DNA of 64,000 nucleotides from Cephalopachus bancanus (GCA_027257055.1 JAPVLO010000097.1:1-64000), one strand, 5' to 3'. Shown: positions 48,801 through 60,753, counted from the stretch's first letter. The notes: generated by a model not told the origin, from the sequence alone. Made by a program: numbers and translations.

Positions 48801-48949
48801 CGTCTCAGAGCCTGCCATTCTACCAAAAGGGCACAGGCGTCCTCTACTACCCCACATGGTCTCCTGGTGTGTCACATTCCTTTAGTATATGTGTCTTCTT
48901 TCACCTTTTTCTAAGTATTCCTGTATCTTCACTTGCCAGTTGCGCTATA

Positions 48950-49475
48950 CAAAGGGGACCCAGAAGAACCCAGAATTTATTTATAAAAAATTGTGTATTT
49001 TTACATGTTTAAACTCTAGTCACCTTCAAAGTACTCTCCATTTGATGCAATACACCTGTTGAGATGCTTTTTCCACTGCCTAAAAGAGTTTTTGAACTTG
49101 TCAATTTGGATGCCTTTTAGTGCTTCTGCCATTTTTGCTTTACCTCTTTTCTGGAGAAACAACAGCAACAAAAAAAGCCACTTGGGGCAAGATCAGGTGA
49201 ATAGGGAAGGTACGGCACGAGGATCATGCCATTTTTGGTCAAAAACTGTTGAACACTCAGCACGCTGTAGACAGGTTAATTACCCATCGTGAAATGGACA
49301 AACGTGTTGAAAGAATCTCCAAAAACAAATCACTGACCCTAAACACAGCCTCTCACAACAACGCTAACTGGTACACTAACTGATGATGATGGGTTCCTAG
49401 AACACTTACCTAGTGGGGGAAGCCTGTACTATAAGGTGCCTGCCCTCCGAAAATTCTGGTTTTGGTTCCCCCTTG
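48950..49475 (-). mobile_element. Mariner-family element, non-autonomous, copy 2
   Basis: TA on both sides (48948-48949, 49476-49477). Inverted ends CAAAGGGGACCCAG and CAAGGGGGAACC. The minus strand still reads VLSVQQFLTKNG, then PYSPDLAP, the mariner motif that holds the last catalytic Asp. 526 bp, same family and same overall layout as copy 1, lacking most of the transposase. Confidence 0.88.
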
Positions 49476-49574
49476 TACACTCTTTAGCAAGTTTCACCAA
49501 TTCTAAAAAAATCTCTGTGAATTTTTTGGACATATACACAAAAGATGTAGTTCTGTGTGGCCTGGATGATGGAT

Positions 49575-49752
49575 CTAGGGATCTCAAACTTGGCTACTCC
49601 TTGGAATCACCTGGGAAGCTTTAAAAAGGCTGATGCCTGGGTCCACCTGCAGAGGTTCTGGTTTAAGGGGTCTGGAATGTGGATGGAGCGTCAGGATTTT
49701 AGATACTCCCCAGGCTTAAAATACACAGTCAAGACTGGGAACCCATTGCTCT
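49575..49752. mobile_element. hAT-Charlie MITE (MER20/MER5-like)
   Basis: GATCTCAAACTTGGCTACTC, GAATCACCTGGGAAGCTTTA, GATGCCTGGGTCC, GACTGGGAACCCATTGCTCT. Near-palindromic ends as expected. Confidence 0.8.
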
Positions 49753-49805
49753 GGAATGGATACCCACAGTGTCTTATGATAAAATTTCCCTAACCACCTG
49801 TAAAC

Positions 49806-50368
49806 GCAGAGGGTGCCAAAAAATGTATGCACATTTTAAGAAAGGAAGAAAAGGTATTAAAATTGTAATAATCAATATGTACCAATAACAAAAGATGAAT
49901 ACAATGTCACGTTTGACTTCAGCAACTACAAGAGGTGCTCAAAGTGGTTACCGTCAGTATCCAGACACTTCTGATTACAGGAAACTACTGCAAGGCTTGT
50001 TGTTGGGCAAGTCATCCCGGGTCTTCCCTTGTGCATATCATGCACAGTACCATGAGTCTCAGACTTATCATGAATGTGTGCGGTTATTAGGCGTGTTGGA
50101 GGTTCTGTGGCATACTTATGCCTCCATTGTCATTGTACTCCCACAACATTCTCGAATTTCAAATACCTCTTGTGCTCCAGGGCAACCGTGTTTCTGCCGT
50201 TTTCTTTGGTTGTCCTACCTGTTACGTGGTGACACTAGCGTTCCTTTGACTAATGCCATTTTTTGAGCAAACGTCATACTATGCATTGCTGCCTTAATTC
50301 AATTCAACTTCGAAAACTAATAGATAAATAAAATCTCTATAAATGTGTATGCATTTTGGGGGGTACCC
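49806..50368 (-). mobile_element. Second type of mariner-like element, non-autonomous
   Basis: Ends AGAGGGTGCCAAAAAATGTA and, inverted, AGGGGTACCCCCCAAAATGC. TA follows the right end, while the left TA seems mutated. The minus strand at 49926-49956 reads TDGNHFEHLL then stop, a mariner transposase C-terminus. The remainder is degraded. The plus-strand frame at 49895-50266 is a shadow. Confidence 0.7.
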
Positions 50369-50870
50369 CTGGTATTTGTAATTTTAGTTTTAGTGTTTGA
50401 ACTTTTTTTGAGTTAACAGTCACCAAGCTTTCACTGGGAAGAAGGATATGGTATGTTCAGCAGTTTACTCTTGATCTGTAGAGAAGATGATGGTATACCC
50501 ACCTGGGAAACCAGGCATCATGTTGCAAATAATATTTTTTGTTTTTATGTTGAAATTGAGAAGCCAAGACTAAGAGAAAATATGGGCACTAAGAGCACAC
50601 CACTTTACATGAAAGGAGAAAAAAGAAAGAAAGAAAGAAAAACTTGAAATAGACCAAATAATTGATGAGATCATTTGATGTCAGACAAATAGAATTAAAT
50701 GGTCATGAGCTTCTAAATTTTCTAAGCTGTCTTCTCAAATTATTTCAGCAAGAAGTGTAGGAAGAAGTTTTGAGGCACAAATAAATATAGTAAATTATGG
50801 TGTTTTGGGTTTCACATCTTAAGATAACACCAAACAATTTGCTTCACAAAGTTTAAGAAGACAAACATAG
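50369..50870. other. Intron, nothing recognised
   Basis: Holds a short (AAAG)n at about 50612-50642. Otherwise no family. Confidence 0.5.
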
Positions 50871-50882
50871 TGATTTAATAGG

Positions 50883-50985
50883 TTTTTGTTGTTGTTGTTT
50901 GTTTGTTTGTTTTAAGATGAGAAAGTAGGATTTAATGAGAAAACAGAAAAACTCCCACAATGGGAGGGGACCTGAAGGGTGATCC
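50883..50985 (-). mobile_element. Short polyadenylated element, copy B
   Basis: Minus strand: GGATCACCCTTCAGGTCCCC, GTGGGAGTTTTTCTG, CTCATTAAATCCTACTTTC and an (AAAC)n/(AAC)n tail. GATTTAA at 50872-50878 and 50986-50992 is the probable target duplication. No Alu is attached, unlike copy A. Confidence 0.6.
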
Positions 50986-51324
50986 GATTTAACATTTTTT
51001 TTTAATCCTATAGGCTAATAGGACAACAATGTGTTTTGATTACAAATTGAGACTCATGAATCTTGATACAACTGAATGTTTCAGAGGTTATAGTGGAGTA
51101 TATTTTGTTTCAAAGAAAGTGTCTTTTACTAGGTCCAGCCCTTCGAAGAGAGCACAAAGTATCATATATGTCTCCCTAGCTTATTTTAATTAGCAGAGAA
51201 AACACTTATCCATATATATTTTTCTAAATTGTCAGATTTTCAACTAGCATTGAACCATCTCACATTCTTTCAGAAACATTAATAAACAGTTATTAATTAA
51301 ATATTTCTAACATAGTAGCAAAGC

Positions 51325-51570
51325 CCACCAACTTTGTAACCAGACAACCTTGTTCAATTTCTGGTTCTGCTATTTTCTGCCTGTGTTTCTTTGGGCAACT
51401 TACTAAACTACTCTAAATCTTTGGTTCCTCATCTATGAAGTGGAGATAATTATAGTGCCTTTCTCTTAAGGTAGTTGTGACAATGGAAAGAGATAATGCA
51501 AGTGAAACACCTTCCAGAGTGTTTGCCCTTCGTAAGCGCTGCATGAGTGTTAATGGTGATGATTATGACA
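51325..51570 (+). mobile_element. MIR SINE, sense, near full length
   Basis: CAATTTCTGGTTCTGCTATT, TTTCTTTGGGCAACTTACTA, TTGGTTCCTCATCTATGAAG, TCGTAAGCGCTGCATGAG. Confidence 0.95.
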
Positions 51571-51674
51571 ATGGTAGTAACAAAATATTTCAAAGGGTTT
51601 ACCCTGCACTACTAATTACAAATTGAATTACTTTTCTGCTCATTAAAGCGAGTTGACATCCCTCAAAATTGTTT

Positions 51675-52800
51675 TAGCTGCTGTTTTTTGTTTTGCTTTT
51701 GTTACTTTTTATTTTGAGGTTGCAGTAGTATAATATACTCCCTTTTATGATTTACTCAGTTTATTTTTAACATCATCTTGCTATGTTTGTTTTTTATCAT
51801 TCTTCCCCCCCCCAACTGCACATACAGATAAACACACGTTTTTTTTTTTTCAGAGTCATTTGAGACTAGACAGCACGCATCCCCTAATACTTCAGTATGG
51901 ATTTCCTGAGAACAAGGATATCCTCTTATATAACCACAGTTCTGGTCAAATTCAGGCCATTTAATACTTTAATCTACAGTCCAGGTTCCAGTTTTGTCAG
52001 TTGTCCCAGTACTGTCCTTTATTGCATTTTTTCCCTCCAGGGCAGCATCCAGTCTAGGACCACTGACTGTATTTCACTGTTGTGTCTATGTAGACATGTT
52101 GAAGCATGTAGGCAGATTGTTTTATGAAACAGACTTCAGTGGATTTCCCTGTCTCATTGTGATTAGATTCGGGTTACCCATCTAGAGCTGGATTGCTTTG
52201 TGTGGGATGGTGTATCCTTCCCAGGAATCCCATCTGGAGGCAGCGGATGTCTGCTTGCCCCTTACTAGTGATGTTAATTTGGATCACTTGGTTAAGGTGT
52301 CTGATTCTCTGCTGTATAAATCACAGTGACTTTGTGATTTCTAGAGCATTTGAGTGGAGGTGCTTTTAGATTCTGGACCTGCCCTGCTCTTTCTCTAAAT
52401 CAAATCTTCCTTCCCTTCCTCCCTCTCCCTGTTAATGACTAGTGATGATTTCTGTCTGATTCCGTTTCACTATGAAGGTGGCAAACAGTGCTTTTCCAAC
52501 TGAACTCCATCATTCTTTCTCATATTGGTTGGCTGTCATTCTCCTGTAAGAAAAAACATCCCTTTTGCTCCCATTTTTTTGTAACATGTTGTTATCAGCA
52601 TGGACTTATAGATTCTTTTGTCATTTAGTGTGTTGTAATGGATTACTGTCCTTATTTGTTCCAAACTGTCCTACATTTGGCCATTTCGATATAAGCTGGT
52701 ACTTGTGTCTCTGTGACATGCCCCCTTCATTTTTTTTTTTTTTAAAGCATGTCCTTGTTTTCTGGCAAAGGTAGCAGCCATTATTTTCAGTCAGTATGTT
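51675..52800 (-). mobile_element. L1M-type 3' UTR, antisense
   Basis: Recalls the antisense L1MC/ME 3' UTR: TTTCCTGAGAACAAGGATAT, CAGTTGTCCCAGTACTGTCC, TTTTTTCCCTCCAGG, GATTAGATTCGGGTTACCC, GATCACTTGGTTAAGGTGTC. Ends approximate. Confidence 0.8.
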
Positions 52801-53336
52801 CCAGTCAGGGCTTCTGCACTGTCCTGCCCCTGGCAATGCTTCCCACTGTGTGATGTTGGTTAAGGGAGTCTTTTGAAGTTGCACAAGACACAAGCTGGGC
52901 AGCCATATGCATCTCTGTTCACCCACGGTTTGGAAAGTGGTAAAACTCAGCATTTGAAGATGAGAAATCACAATTCAGAGTGCCTTTTCCATATTGTACC
53001 TCAGAGATTTTAATTAAATTCTTCACCTAAAAAGAAATAATTTAATAAAACTTTAAGAAAAGATAAACATGTCTCCTGAAGTTCTTATTAGAACTGCACT
53101 CTGAAATGTGGTGATAAGAATCTCCTTATTCTGAATTCTGAAATTATTAGATATGCTTTGGGAAAATAAAGGCGTTCCTCATTCTAGCAAAATACATTTT
53201 AAGTTTTGGATGAAAGTTGTTTTCTTGGTATACCAATCACTGATTCTGAGAAAGAATGTGTTCAGTCAGCATCACATATTTTGCTAACAGAGAACTCACT
53301 CAAGAAAAATTGGCCAGGTGTTTAGAAAAGAGATTG
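52801..53336. other. Intron, nothing certain
   Basis: May include the continuation of the L1 fragment to about 52970. Confidence 0.4.
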
Positions 53337-53550
53337 CCAGGCTAGGCAACATAGCGAGACCTCATGTCTACAAAAAAAATTAGCCAGGCGTGGTGGCACA
53401 TGCTTATAGTTCCAGCTAGCTACTCAGGAGGCTGAGGCAGGAGGATCACATAAACCCAGGAAATTGAGACTGGGTGATCTGTGATTGTGCCACTGCATTC
53501 CAACCTGGGTGACAGAGTGAGACCCCGACTCAAAAAGATAAAAAATAAAT
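53337..53550 (+). mobile_element. 5'-truncated Alu, sense
   Basis: GATTGCCAGGCTAGGCAAC to GAGACCCCGACTCAAAAAG. Roughly the first 70 bases are absent. Confidence 0.92.
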
Positions 53551-53989
53551 GAGATTGTCACTTTCACAGGTTTATTCAAAATGCATAATTAATGATTAAT
53601 GTAATCTAAATGTCCTAACTTCACATTGCTACCAAAAGGGCAAAGGTTTCCTAAAAAACATGGAATACAGAGCTCAGAACTGTTCTGTATTCTGCAGACT
53701 CAGGACATGGAACTCAGAGCTGCGTGGAACAGCATCAGACACTGTGGACTCACCCTGAACTCCCTCTCCTCCTCCGCGTTGTGCCCTGACTTACTAAACA
53801 AAAACATCTATTTTTTTAAAAACTTAAAAAAGAAAATCCTACCAACTTAATTCTAGCCAAGAACTTCTAAAGATGAATGATTTTCATCTTACATTTCACA
53901 TATCCAATTCCTTTTGTCTCTGCAGCTCATCAAAGTCAGCCAGACAGATCCTCAGTTAGTTACCCCTAAAGCCTATGTCTCAGCGGCCC
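53551..53989. other. Intron, nothing recognised
   Basis: No coding or repeat family was recognised. Confidence 0.5.
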
Positions 53990-54320
53990 TCAGAGTTACA
54001 GTCTCACTCTATCACCTAGGCTGGAATGCAGTGGCACGATCACGGTTCACTGCAGCCTCAACCTTCTCAGCTCAGGTAATCCTTCCACCTCAGCCTCTTG
54101 AGTAGCTGGGACTATAGATATGTACCAACGCCTACACACCTTTTTTTTTTTTTTTTCTTTTTATAGGTATGTACCAACACCTATACACCTTTTTTTACTT
54201 TTTTGCAGAGGCAAGGTCTTGCTATGTTGCCAAGACTGGTCTTGAACTCCTGGGTTCAAGTGATCTTCCCACTTTCAGCCTTCCAAAGTGATTATAGACA
54301 AGAGCCACCATGCCCAGCCA
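53990..54320 (-). mobile_element. Alu, antisense, with 49-bp internal duplication
   Basis: TTACAGTCTCACTCTATCAC to GAGCCACCATGCCCAGCC. The middle segment ATGTACCAAC...ACACC plus a T run occurs twice, starting at 54120 and 54169. Confidence 0.95.
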
Positions 54321-54356
54321 GTATGCGTAATTTGACATTTTAAAAAGTGCAAATAA

Positions 54357-54649
54357 GCCAGGCTCGGTGGCTCAGCCTGTAATCCCGCGCCTTTGGGAGG
54401 CTGAGGTGAGTGGATTGCCTGAGCCCGTGGGTTCGAGACCCGCCTGGGCAGCGAGACCTCATCTCTACAATAAATCAAAAAATCAGCCAGGCGTGGTAGC
54501 GCATGCCTGTAATTCTAGCTACTCAGAAGGCTGAGGCGGAAGGATCGCTGGAGCCCAGCAGGCGAGGCTGCGGTGGCCAGGAGCAGCCACTGTACTCCAG
54601 TCTGGGCGACAGAGTGAGACTCCAACTCAAAAAAAAAAAAAAAAAAAAA
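54357..54649 (+). mobile_element. Young Alu, sense, with target-site duplication
   Basis: TGCAAATAA at 54348-54356 and 54650-54658. Shortened A box, T-arm GTGGG-TTCGAGA-CCCGC (54427-54443) and GCAGGCGAGGCTGCGG with a two-base deletion shared only with the copy at 60464. A21 tail. Confidence 0.98.
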
Positions 54650-54658
54650 TGCAAATAA

Positions 54659-55689
54659 ACCTCAAGGCCCACAAAAACCTGGATATGCCATTCTCTCTGG
54701 AATTCTGTTTACCCTCCTAAGCTCCAAGTCTCCCTTCTATAAAATGGAGATACACCTTAGAAAATGTTGTGCAGATTCTCTGAGCTCTCACGTGTGTAGT
54801 GAGTGGCTCAGAACCTCACTGGCACATGAGGATTACTAAGTCAGTAAGATAGCCTCTCTCCTACCTCGCTTGTGAAAACCTACAAAGAAAACTCTACAGA
54901 GACTCAGTTCTGAAAAACCAAGTGGCTCAGAACATGAGGTGTCTGTGTATCTGTGGTCCGCCAATTTGCGAAGTAATGGAATCCTGAGTGGGATTATGAA
55001 AATTTAAATCATTCAATGGCAAGCTTGCTGTCACCATAGATGAACAGATTGTTCCTTGAACATAAGCATCGGAGATAAACTCCAGCCAGGTTTGACTTCT
55101 ATTTTTAAATTCTCATCCTCCTGCAAATCTGGTGAATCTATAACAAGCTAAAATGGTCTCAGTGCTTTTCCTCCTAGTTGCAATATGTACAGAAGTAAGT
55201 GGCACTTGAGAACAAGGTGGGTACGAGTCACTTATGCAGGTTTCAAGGCCCTTATTCCACAAGCCCCTGGATTTATATCCACAGAGCCCATTTTTTAAAA
55301 CGTGGGTTGTGCAGTGACTGTCTCTTGGACAAAATTATAGTAATGTGGCATCTAACATTACCTTGAATTGTAATTACTGAACAAAAGAAAATATGGAAAC
55401 AAGCTGATTTTATTCTCCTGGGTTGCAAGTTTAATTAGCATGAATCATCCGTTTACAAATGTAACTACTAGTGTTGAACAACACTTTGTGTACTTTCTCT
55501 GATACATGAGATACAGCTTATGTGATAAAATGGGAAATAGCGGAGCGTCTCTTTTAAAAGACCCTAAGAATTAATATAATATTCCAAAGAACATTTTTCT
55601 CAGCCAGTTTTGCTATTAGTAAATATTAAATATCTAACAAATAGTCATTTTTCGTGATTGAATCTTTAGGTTACAGTAAGCAATAACAA
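54659..55689. other. Intron, nothing recognised
   Basis: No coding or repeat family was recognised. Confidence 0.5.
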
Positions 55690-56230
<541 letters not shown>

Positions 56231-56716
56231 GTACTAGAAGACCCTTTCTGCTTGGAAGACATCTAACCATCCTAGAGAGGAGAGATCTGCTAGAATAGAA
56301 TTAGTCAGTAAGTTAAGTAAAGCTTTCACTTTTCATTCCTTTCACATGTAGCTCCCACTTGTATTCTGACTCCAGGGAAAAATTAAGTAGGTAGCTACAT
56401 CTTGACCTTTTCAGATTTACAAGTCGTACAGGTGACATTCCTGTCTTGGAGTAAACTACCAGGAAAAAAGCAAAAAATGGGAAGAGCTTCCAGGAGAACC
56501 CCTCAGCCATGCAAGGACACCTCTGAGCCCAGGGTGTTGTCATATCCCAGACTGGAGGCTTAGGCAAAGGGTCTTTTAAGTGTTTGCTAAGGAAATTGGT
56601 GATCCCCCACAGAAACTGAGGGAAATTAGAGAGTGTGGCTAAAAATGCGTGGAAGGTAAGACAGCAAGCAAGGATCAACTGTTTTTGTCAAGACGTTTTG
56701 TATTAAAGGGAGACAA
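56231..56716. other. Intron, nothing recognised
   Basis: A minus-strand frame covers much of it (56313-56678) but the peptide matches nothing I know. Confidence 0.45.
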
Positions 56717-57011
56717 GGCCGGGCTCCGTGGCTCAGCCTGTAATCCTAGCACTTTGGGAGGCTGAGGTGAGTGGATTGCCTGAGCCCGTGCGTTCAAGAC
56801 CAGCCCGGGCAACTTGGCAAGACCTTGTCTCTGCAATTTAAAAAAAAAAAAAAAATTAGCCAGGCGTGGTAGCAGGTGTCTGTATTTCTGGCTACTTGGA
56901 AGGCTGAGGTGGAAAGATCACCTGAGCCCAGCAGGTCGCCCCTGGGTTGGCTGTGAGTATGCCACAGCACTTCACCTGGGCGACAGAGTAAGACTCCGAC
57001 TCAAAAAAATA
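56717..57011 (+). mobile_element. Alu, sense, intermediate
   Basis: GGCCGGGCTCCGTGGCTCAG to GAGACTC-type end GTAAGACTCCGACTC plus A tail. Shortened A box but old-type GTTCAAGACCAGCC. Confidence 0.95.
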
Positions 57012-57679
57012 AAAGGAGATGAGAGAGGACATAGGAGTGAAAGGCTTTTTAATATTTCATTTTTAAAGAATCATGGAATCTTTCTAGGCTAAGGAGAATG
57101 ATTCAGAAAAGAAAGAGAAACTAATTAAATAACACAATAGCCTGGTGTCTAGGAAATCATCTCTGCCATTTTTTCCTCAAGAGGCATGTTATCCTCTTCC
57201 TTTCCACTTAATTACTTAATTATTTTAATTTTTTAGCTGCTGTAACGTAGTGTTTGTGGTCAAGTAGAGGGTAAATGTATCTTTTATACATTGGTTTTCA
57301 CACCATAATTTAACTCAAAACAAGGATGAAATTATATAAAGTCTTTGTTAGAAGAACGAATTGAGTATTGTCATGTCTTTTAAAAGAAAATTTTATTTTA
57401 TTTTACTTTGGATTCAAGGGGGTCACCCATCTTTGGTATAGCTTTCTAGTCTCACTTCTCATGCTTAGGAAGAGGAACCCAAGGAAATTTAAATGTGAAT
57501 GACATTCATAATGAGATGATAATTAGGAAATTATTTTGATTTTGTTAATTGTGATACTAGCATTATAGTTATGATGGAAAATATCCTTCCTTTTTACAGA
57601 GACATACTGAATTACTTAAGGGTGAAAGGTGATTATAATTTTTTTTAAATTATTTTTTAATTTATAAAATACTTCAGAC
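57012..57679. other. AT-rich intron, nothing recognised
   Basis: No coding or repeat family was recognised. Confidence 0.5.
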
Positions 57680-57808
57680 ATACAGATATAAACATAGATG
57701 GATATCTGGCAAAATGTTAAAGTTGTTAAATCTAGATAAAGGATATAGGGATGTTCAATACCCTAATTTTCTATATATGTGGAAATTTTTGTAATAAAAA
57801 GGAAACAA
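57680..57808 (+). mobile_element. Possible L1M 3' end
   Basis: AGATAAAGGATATAGGGATG, then GGAAATTTTTGTAATAAAAAG, typical of old L1 3' ends. Confidence 0.5.
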
Positions 57809-58502
<694 letters not shown>

Positions 58503-58547
58503 AACTACTACTACTACTATTACTGCTAATAATAATAATAGTAATAA
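58503..58547. repeat. (CTA)n/(ATA)n microsatellite in the Alu tail
   Basis: CTACTACTACTACTA, then AATAATAATAATA. It lies within the Alu's target duplication, so it evolved from the tail. Confidence 0.95.
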
Positions 58548-58557
58548 AAGAGCTTTA

Positions 58558-59719
58558 TGAGAGAGATGGAAAGGGAGAGTCTGAGCAGTTATTTAGTGTC
58601 ACACTATGTGCCTTTTCTAGATTGTTCTATAAATGCTAGTGAAACAATAAAAATTTTAGAACCTCTTGATTGTTATTTTCACAATTCAGCCTATTTGTTC
58701 TCAGAAGCCTCACAAGTCATATACCAAATCTACAAACAGAAAATCTAGTATTTAAAAAGAATGAAAAAACTTCAGCACAGAACAGGGACGGCATTTGTGG
58801 TCCAAAACTTGCAGACTGCCCTGTGCCATTTCTTTTCTGCTTGTATCTAGGTATTCAGTGGAAAGTTGGTACTTGAAAGGGCCAACTCCACTTCAAGTAG
58901 AATTTAACCTATGAGATAATGTGACTCACATCAGGTGGAAAGTTTGAACAAGCTGCCTGTAACCACACTGTTAATGGAGTGTTTATAGCATGGATGGGAA
59001 TGTGCATGTCTCACCTCATAATTTGATTTCCATATTGGATTTGTACCTCTAAGAAGTTAATGTGACCTTTTAAAAGGTTCCTTTTTAGGAATTGCTTTGA
59101 ACCTTTTCTGTTTGCGGAAAACAGACTTCATGGGTTCCAAAACCGATTGCAGAGCAAATACAACTTCCTAAAGTCACTCAGCGCCATTCCTTAGGATTGG
59201 GATCACTTGCCTCTATGACTCACTGTCCAGGAAGTCGTGTGCTGGCTTGTTAAACCTCTGACCCATTTCAGTAGGTGTTGGGTGTACTCTAACTGAAAAA
59301 CAGCAAACCATGTGTATTTGTGCCCTGTGAACTTTCCTGACATTTGGGGCAAGGGGGTAGATGATTCAGATGTGTCCATGTTGATTTTTAGTATGGTGTA
59401 CATTACACAGTGCCCCAACATGTTAGAACTGGTTAATGAACACCATAGGGTTTGTCCGTGGGATTTGACTTGTTAGCAAGGCAAGCCAACAAGTGAGTAT
59501 GAGACAAGCAAAATAAACACAGAGCTTTTCTTTTCTCGATGTTAAAAATCATTGTAGGTAAATGAAATGCAGTGGGCACATAGACATTTGAAATATTCCA
59601 TTTCTCCATTGATGCCTTTTGCCTAAATTCAACTTATGTTTAATACTCAGTGGCAGTTATTTTTTTCCTTACAGGCTTCATACCATTTCATAGTCCCGAC
59701 TTTCTTCCATTCGTGAAAC
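58558..59719. other. Intron, nothing recognised
   Basis: No coding or repeat family was recognised. Confidence 0.5.
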
Positions 59720-60425
59720 TACTTACCTTGTGTGGGAATCCCAGCCCTCTGTCCTCCTTGAGCTCTTTCCTCCTGCCCCCCAAAGTAATTGTGTGCTGAA
59801 TCTTGTTGATTCCCTCCCCGCACCCCACAATCCCTATCAAAGCTGTTCTTCCTGCCCAGCCTACCCTGCCTGTGTCTCACTTGCTCTAAAGACCCAGGTG
59901 CCTACCTTCCCTCCTCCAGTTAGTCTTCCATGTTGTCACTGTACCCCCCCCAACAAGTACAGCTTTGTTATTTTATCAGCTGGCCAGGACTTTTCAGAGG
60001 TCTTCCCCAGGTGAGTACAAACTGGCCCTAATGCCTGGCTCTGCTGAGGTCTGGTGTCCATTTGACTAAAAGCCCCATTCTTCTGTCAACATCCCCACAG
60101 GCATCTGCCACCCCAGGCTGTTTGTTGCTGCTCCCGTAGGCTCTGCTCAGTCTCACTCCCTGGGTTTCTCTCTCTTGGAGGTGCTCATACTTTGTAATTA
60201 CCACCCAATTACAAAATCCTGCCTCAGTCACCCCCTCCTTCAAGAAGCTTTTCCTAATTGTCCACACCATATAAATGCAATCTTTCTTCTTCAGCGTCCT
60301 GATAAAAGTTTGTGCCGTAAAGTTTATGTCTTGCTCTTATTCCTTCCACTTGAGGATGGTCTTGTCTCTCAGAGCATCTAATAGTTTAAGGGCTCAATAA
60401 ATAATTTTGACCCAACTGACATGGA
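59720..60425 (+). mobile_element. L2 LINE, sense, degraded; clearest near its 3' end
   Basis: CTTGAGCTCTTTCCTCCTGC in the first part. Clearer at 60175-60425: CACCCCCTCCTTCAAGAAGC, TTTTCCTAATTGTCCACACC and GGCTCAATAAATAATTTTGA. The first half is uncertain. Confidence 0.6.
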
Positions 60426-60463
60426 TTCATCCTTAAAGAACAAACATTTAAAAAAAAAAAGAA

Positions 60464-60753
60464 GCCGGGCTCGGTGGCTCAGCCTGTAATCCCGCGCCTT
60501 TGGGAGGCTGAGATGAGTGATTGCCTGATCCCGCGGGTTCGAGACCCGCCTGGGCAGCGAGACCTCATCTCTACAATAAATCAAAAAATCAGCCGGGCAT
60601 GGTAGCGCATGCCTGTAATTCCGGCTACTCGGAAGGCTGAGGTGGAAGGATCGCCAGAGCCCAGCAAGCGAGGCTGTGGTGGCCGGGAGCGGCCACTGCA
60701 CTCCAGTCTGGGCAACTGAGTGAGACTCCAACTCAAAAAAAAAAAAAAAAAAA
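60464..60753 (+). mobile_element. Young Alu, sense
   Basis: GCCGGGCTCGGTGGCTCAGC to GAGACTCCAACTC plus A21. Perfect T-arm GCGGG-TTCGAGA-CCCGC at 60533-60549. It preserves most CpGs and is the best single representative of the young type. A clear target duplication was not found. Confidence 0.98.

Noticed and set aside
49895..50266. 123-codon open frame (+)
   Set aside because: It is the opposite strand of a mariner-like element whose transposase end reads on the minus strand.
60533..60549. Possible tRNA gene because of a perfect T-arm
   Set aside because: No acceptor stem, D arm or anticodon arm surrounds it, and the whole unit is an Alu. Reported instead as an Alu feature.
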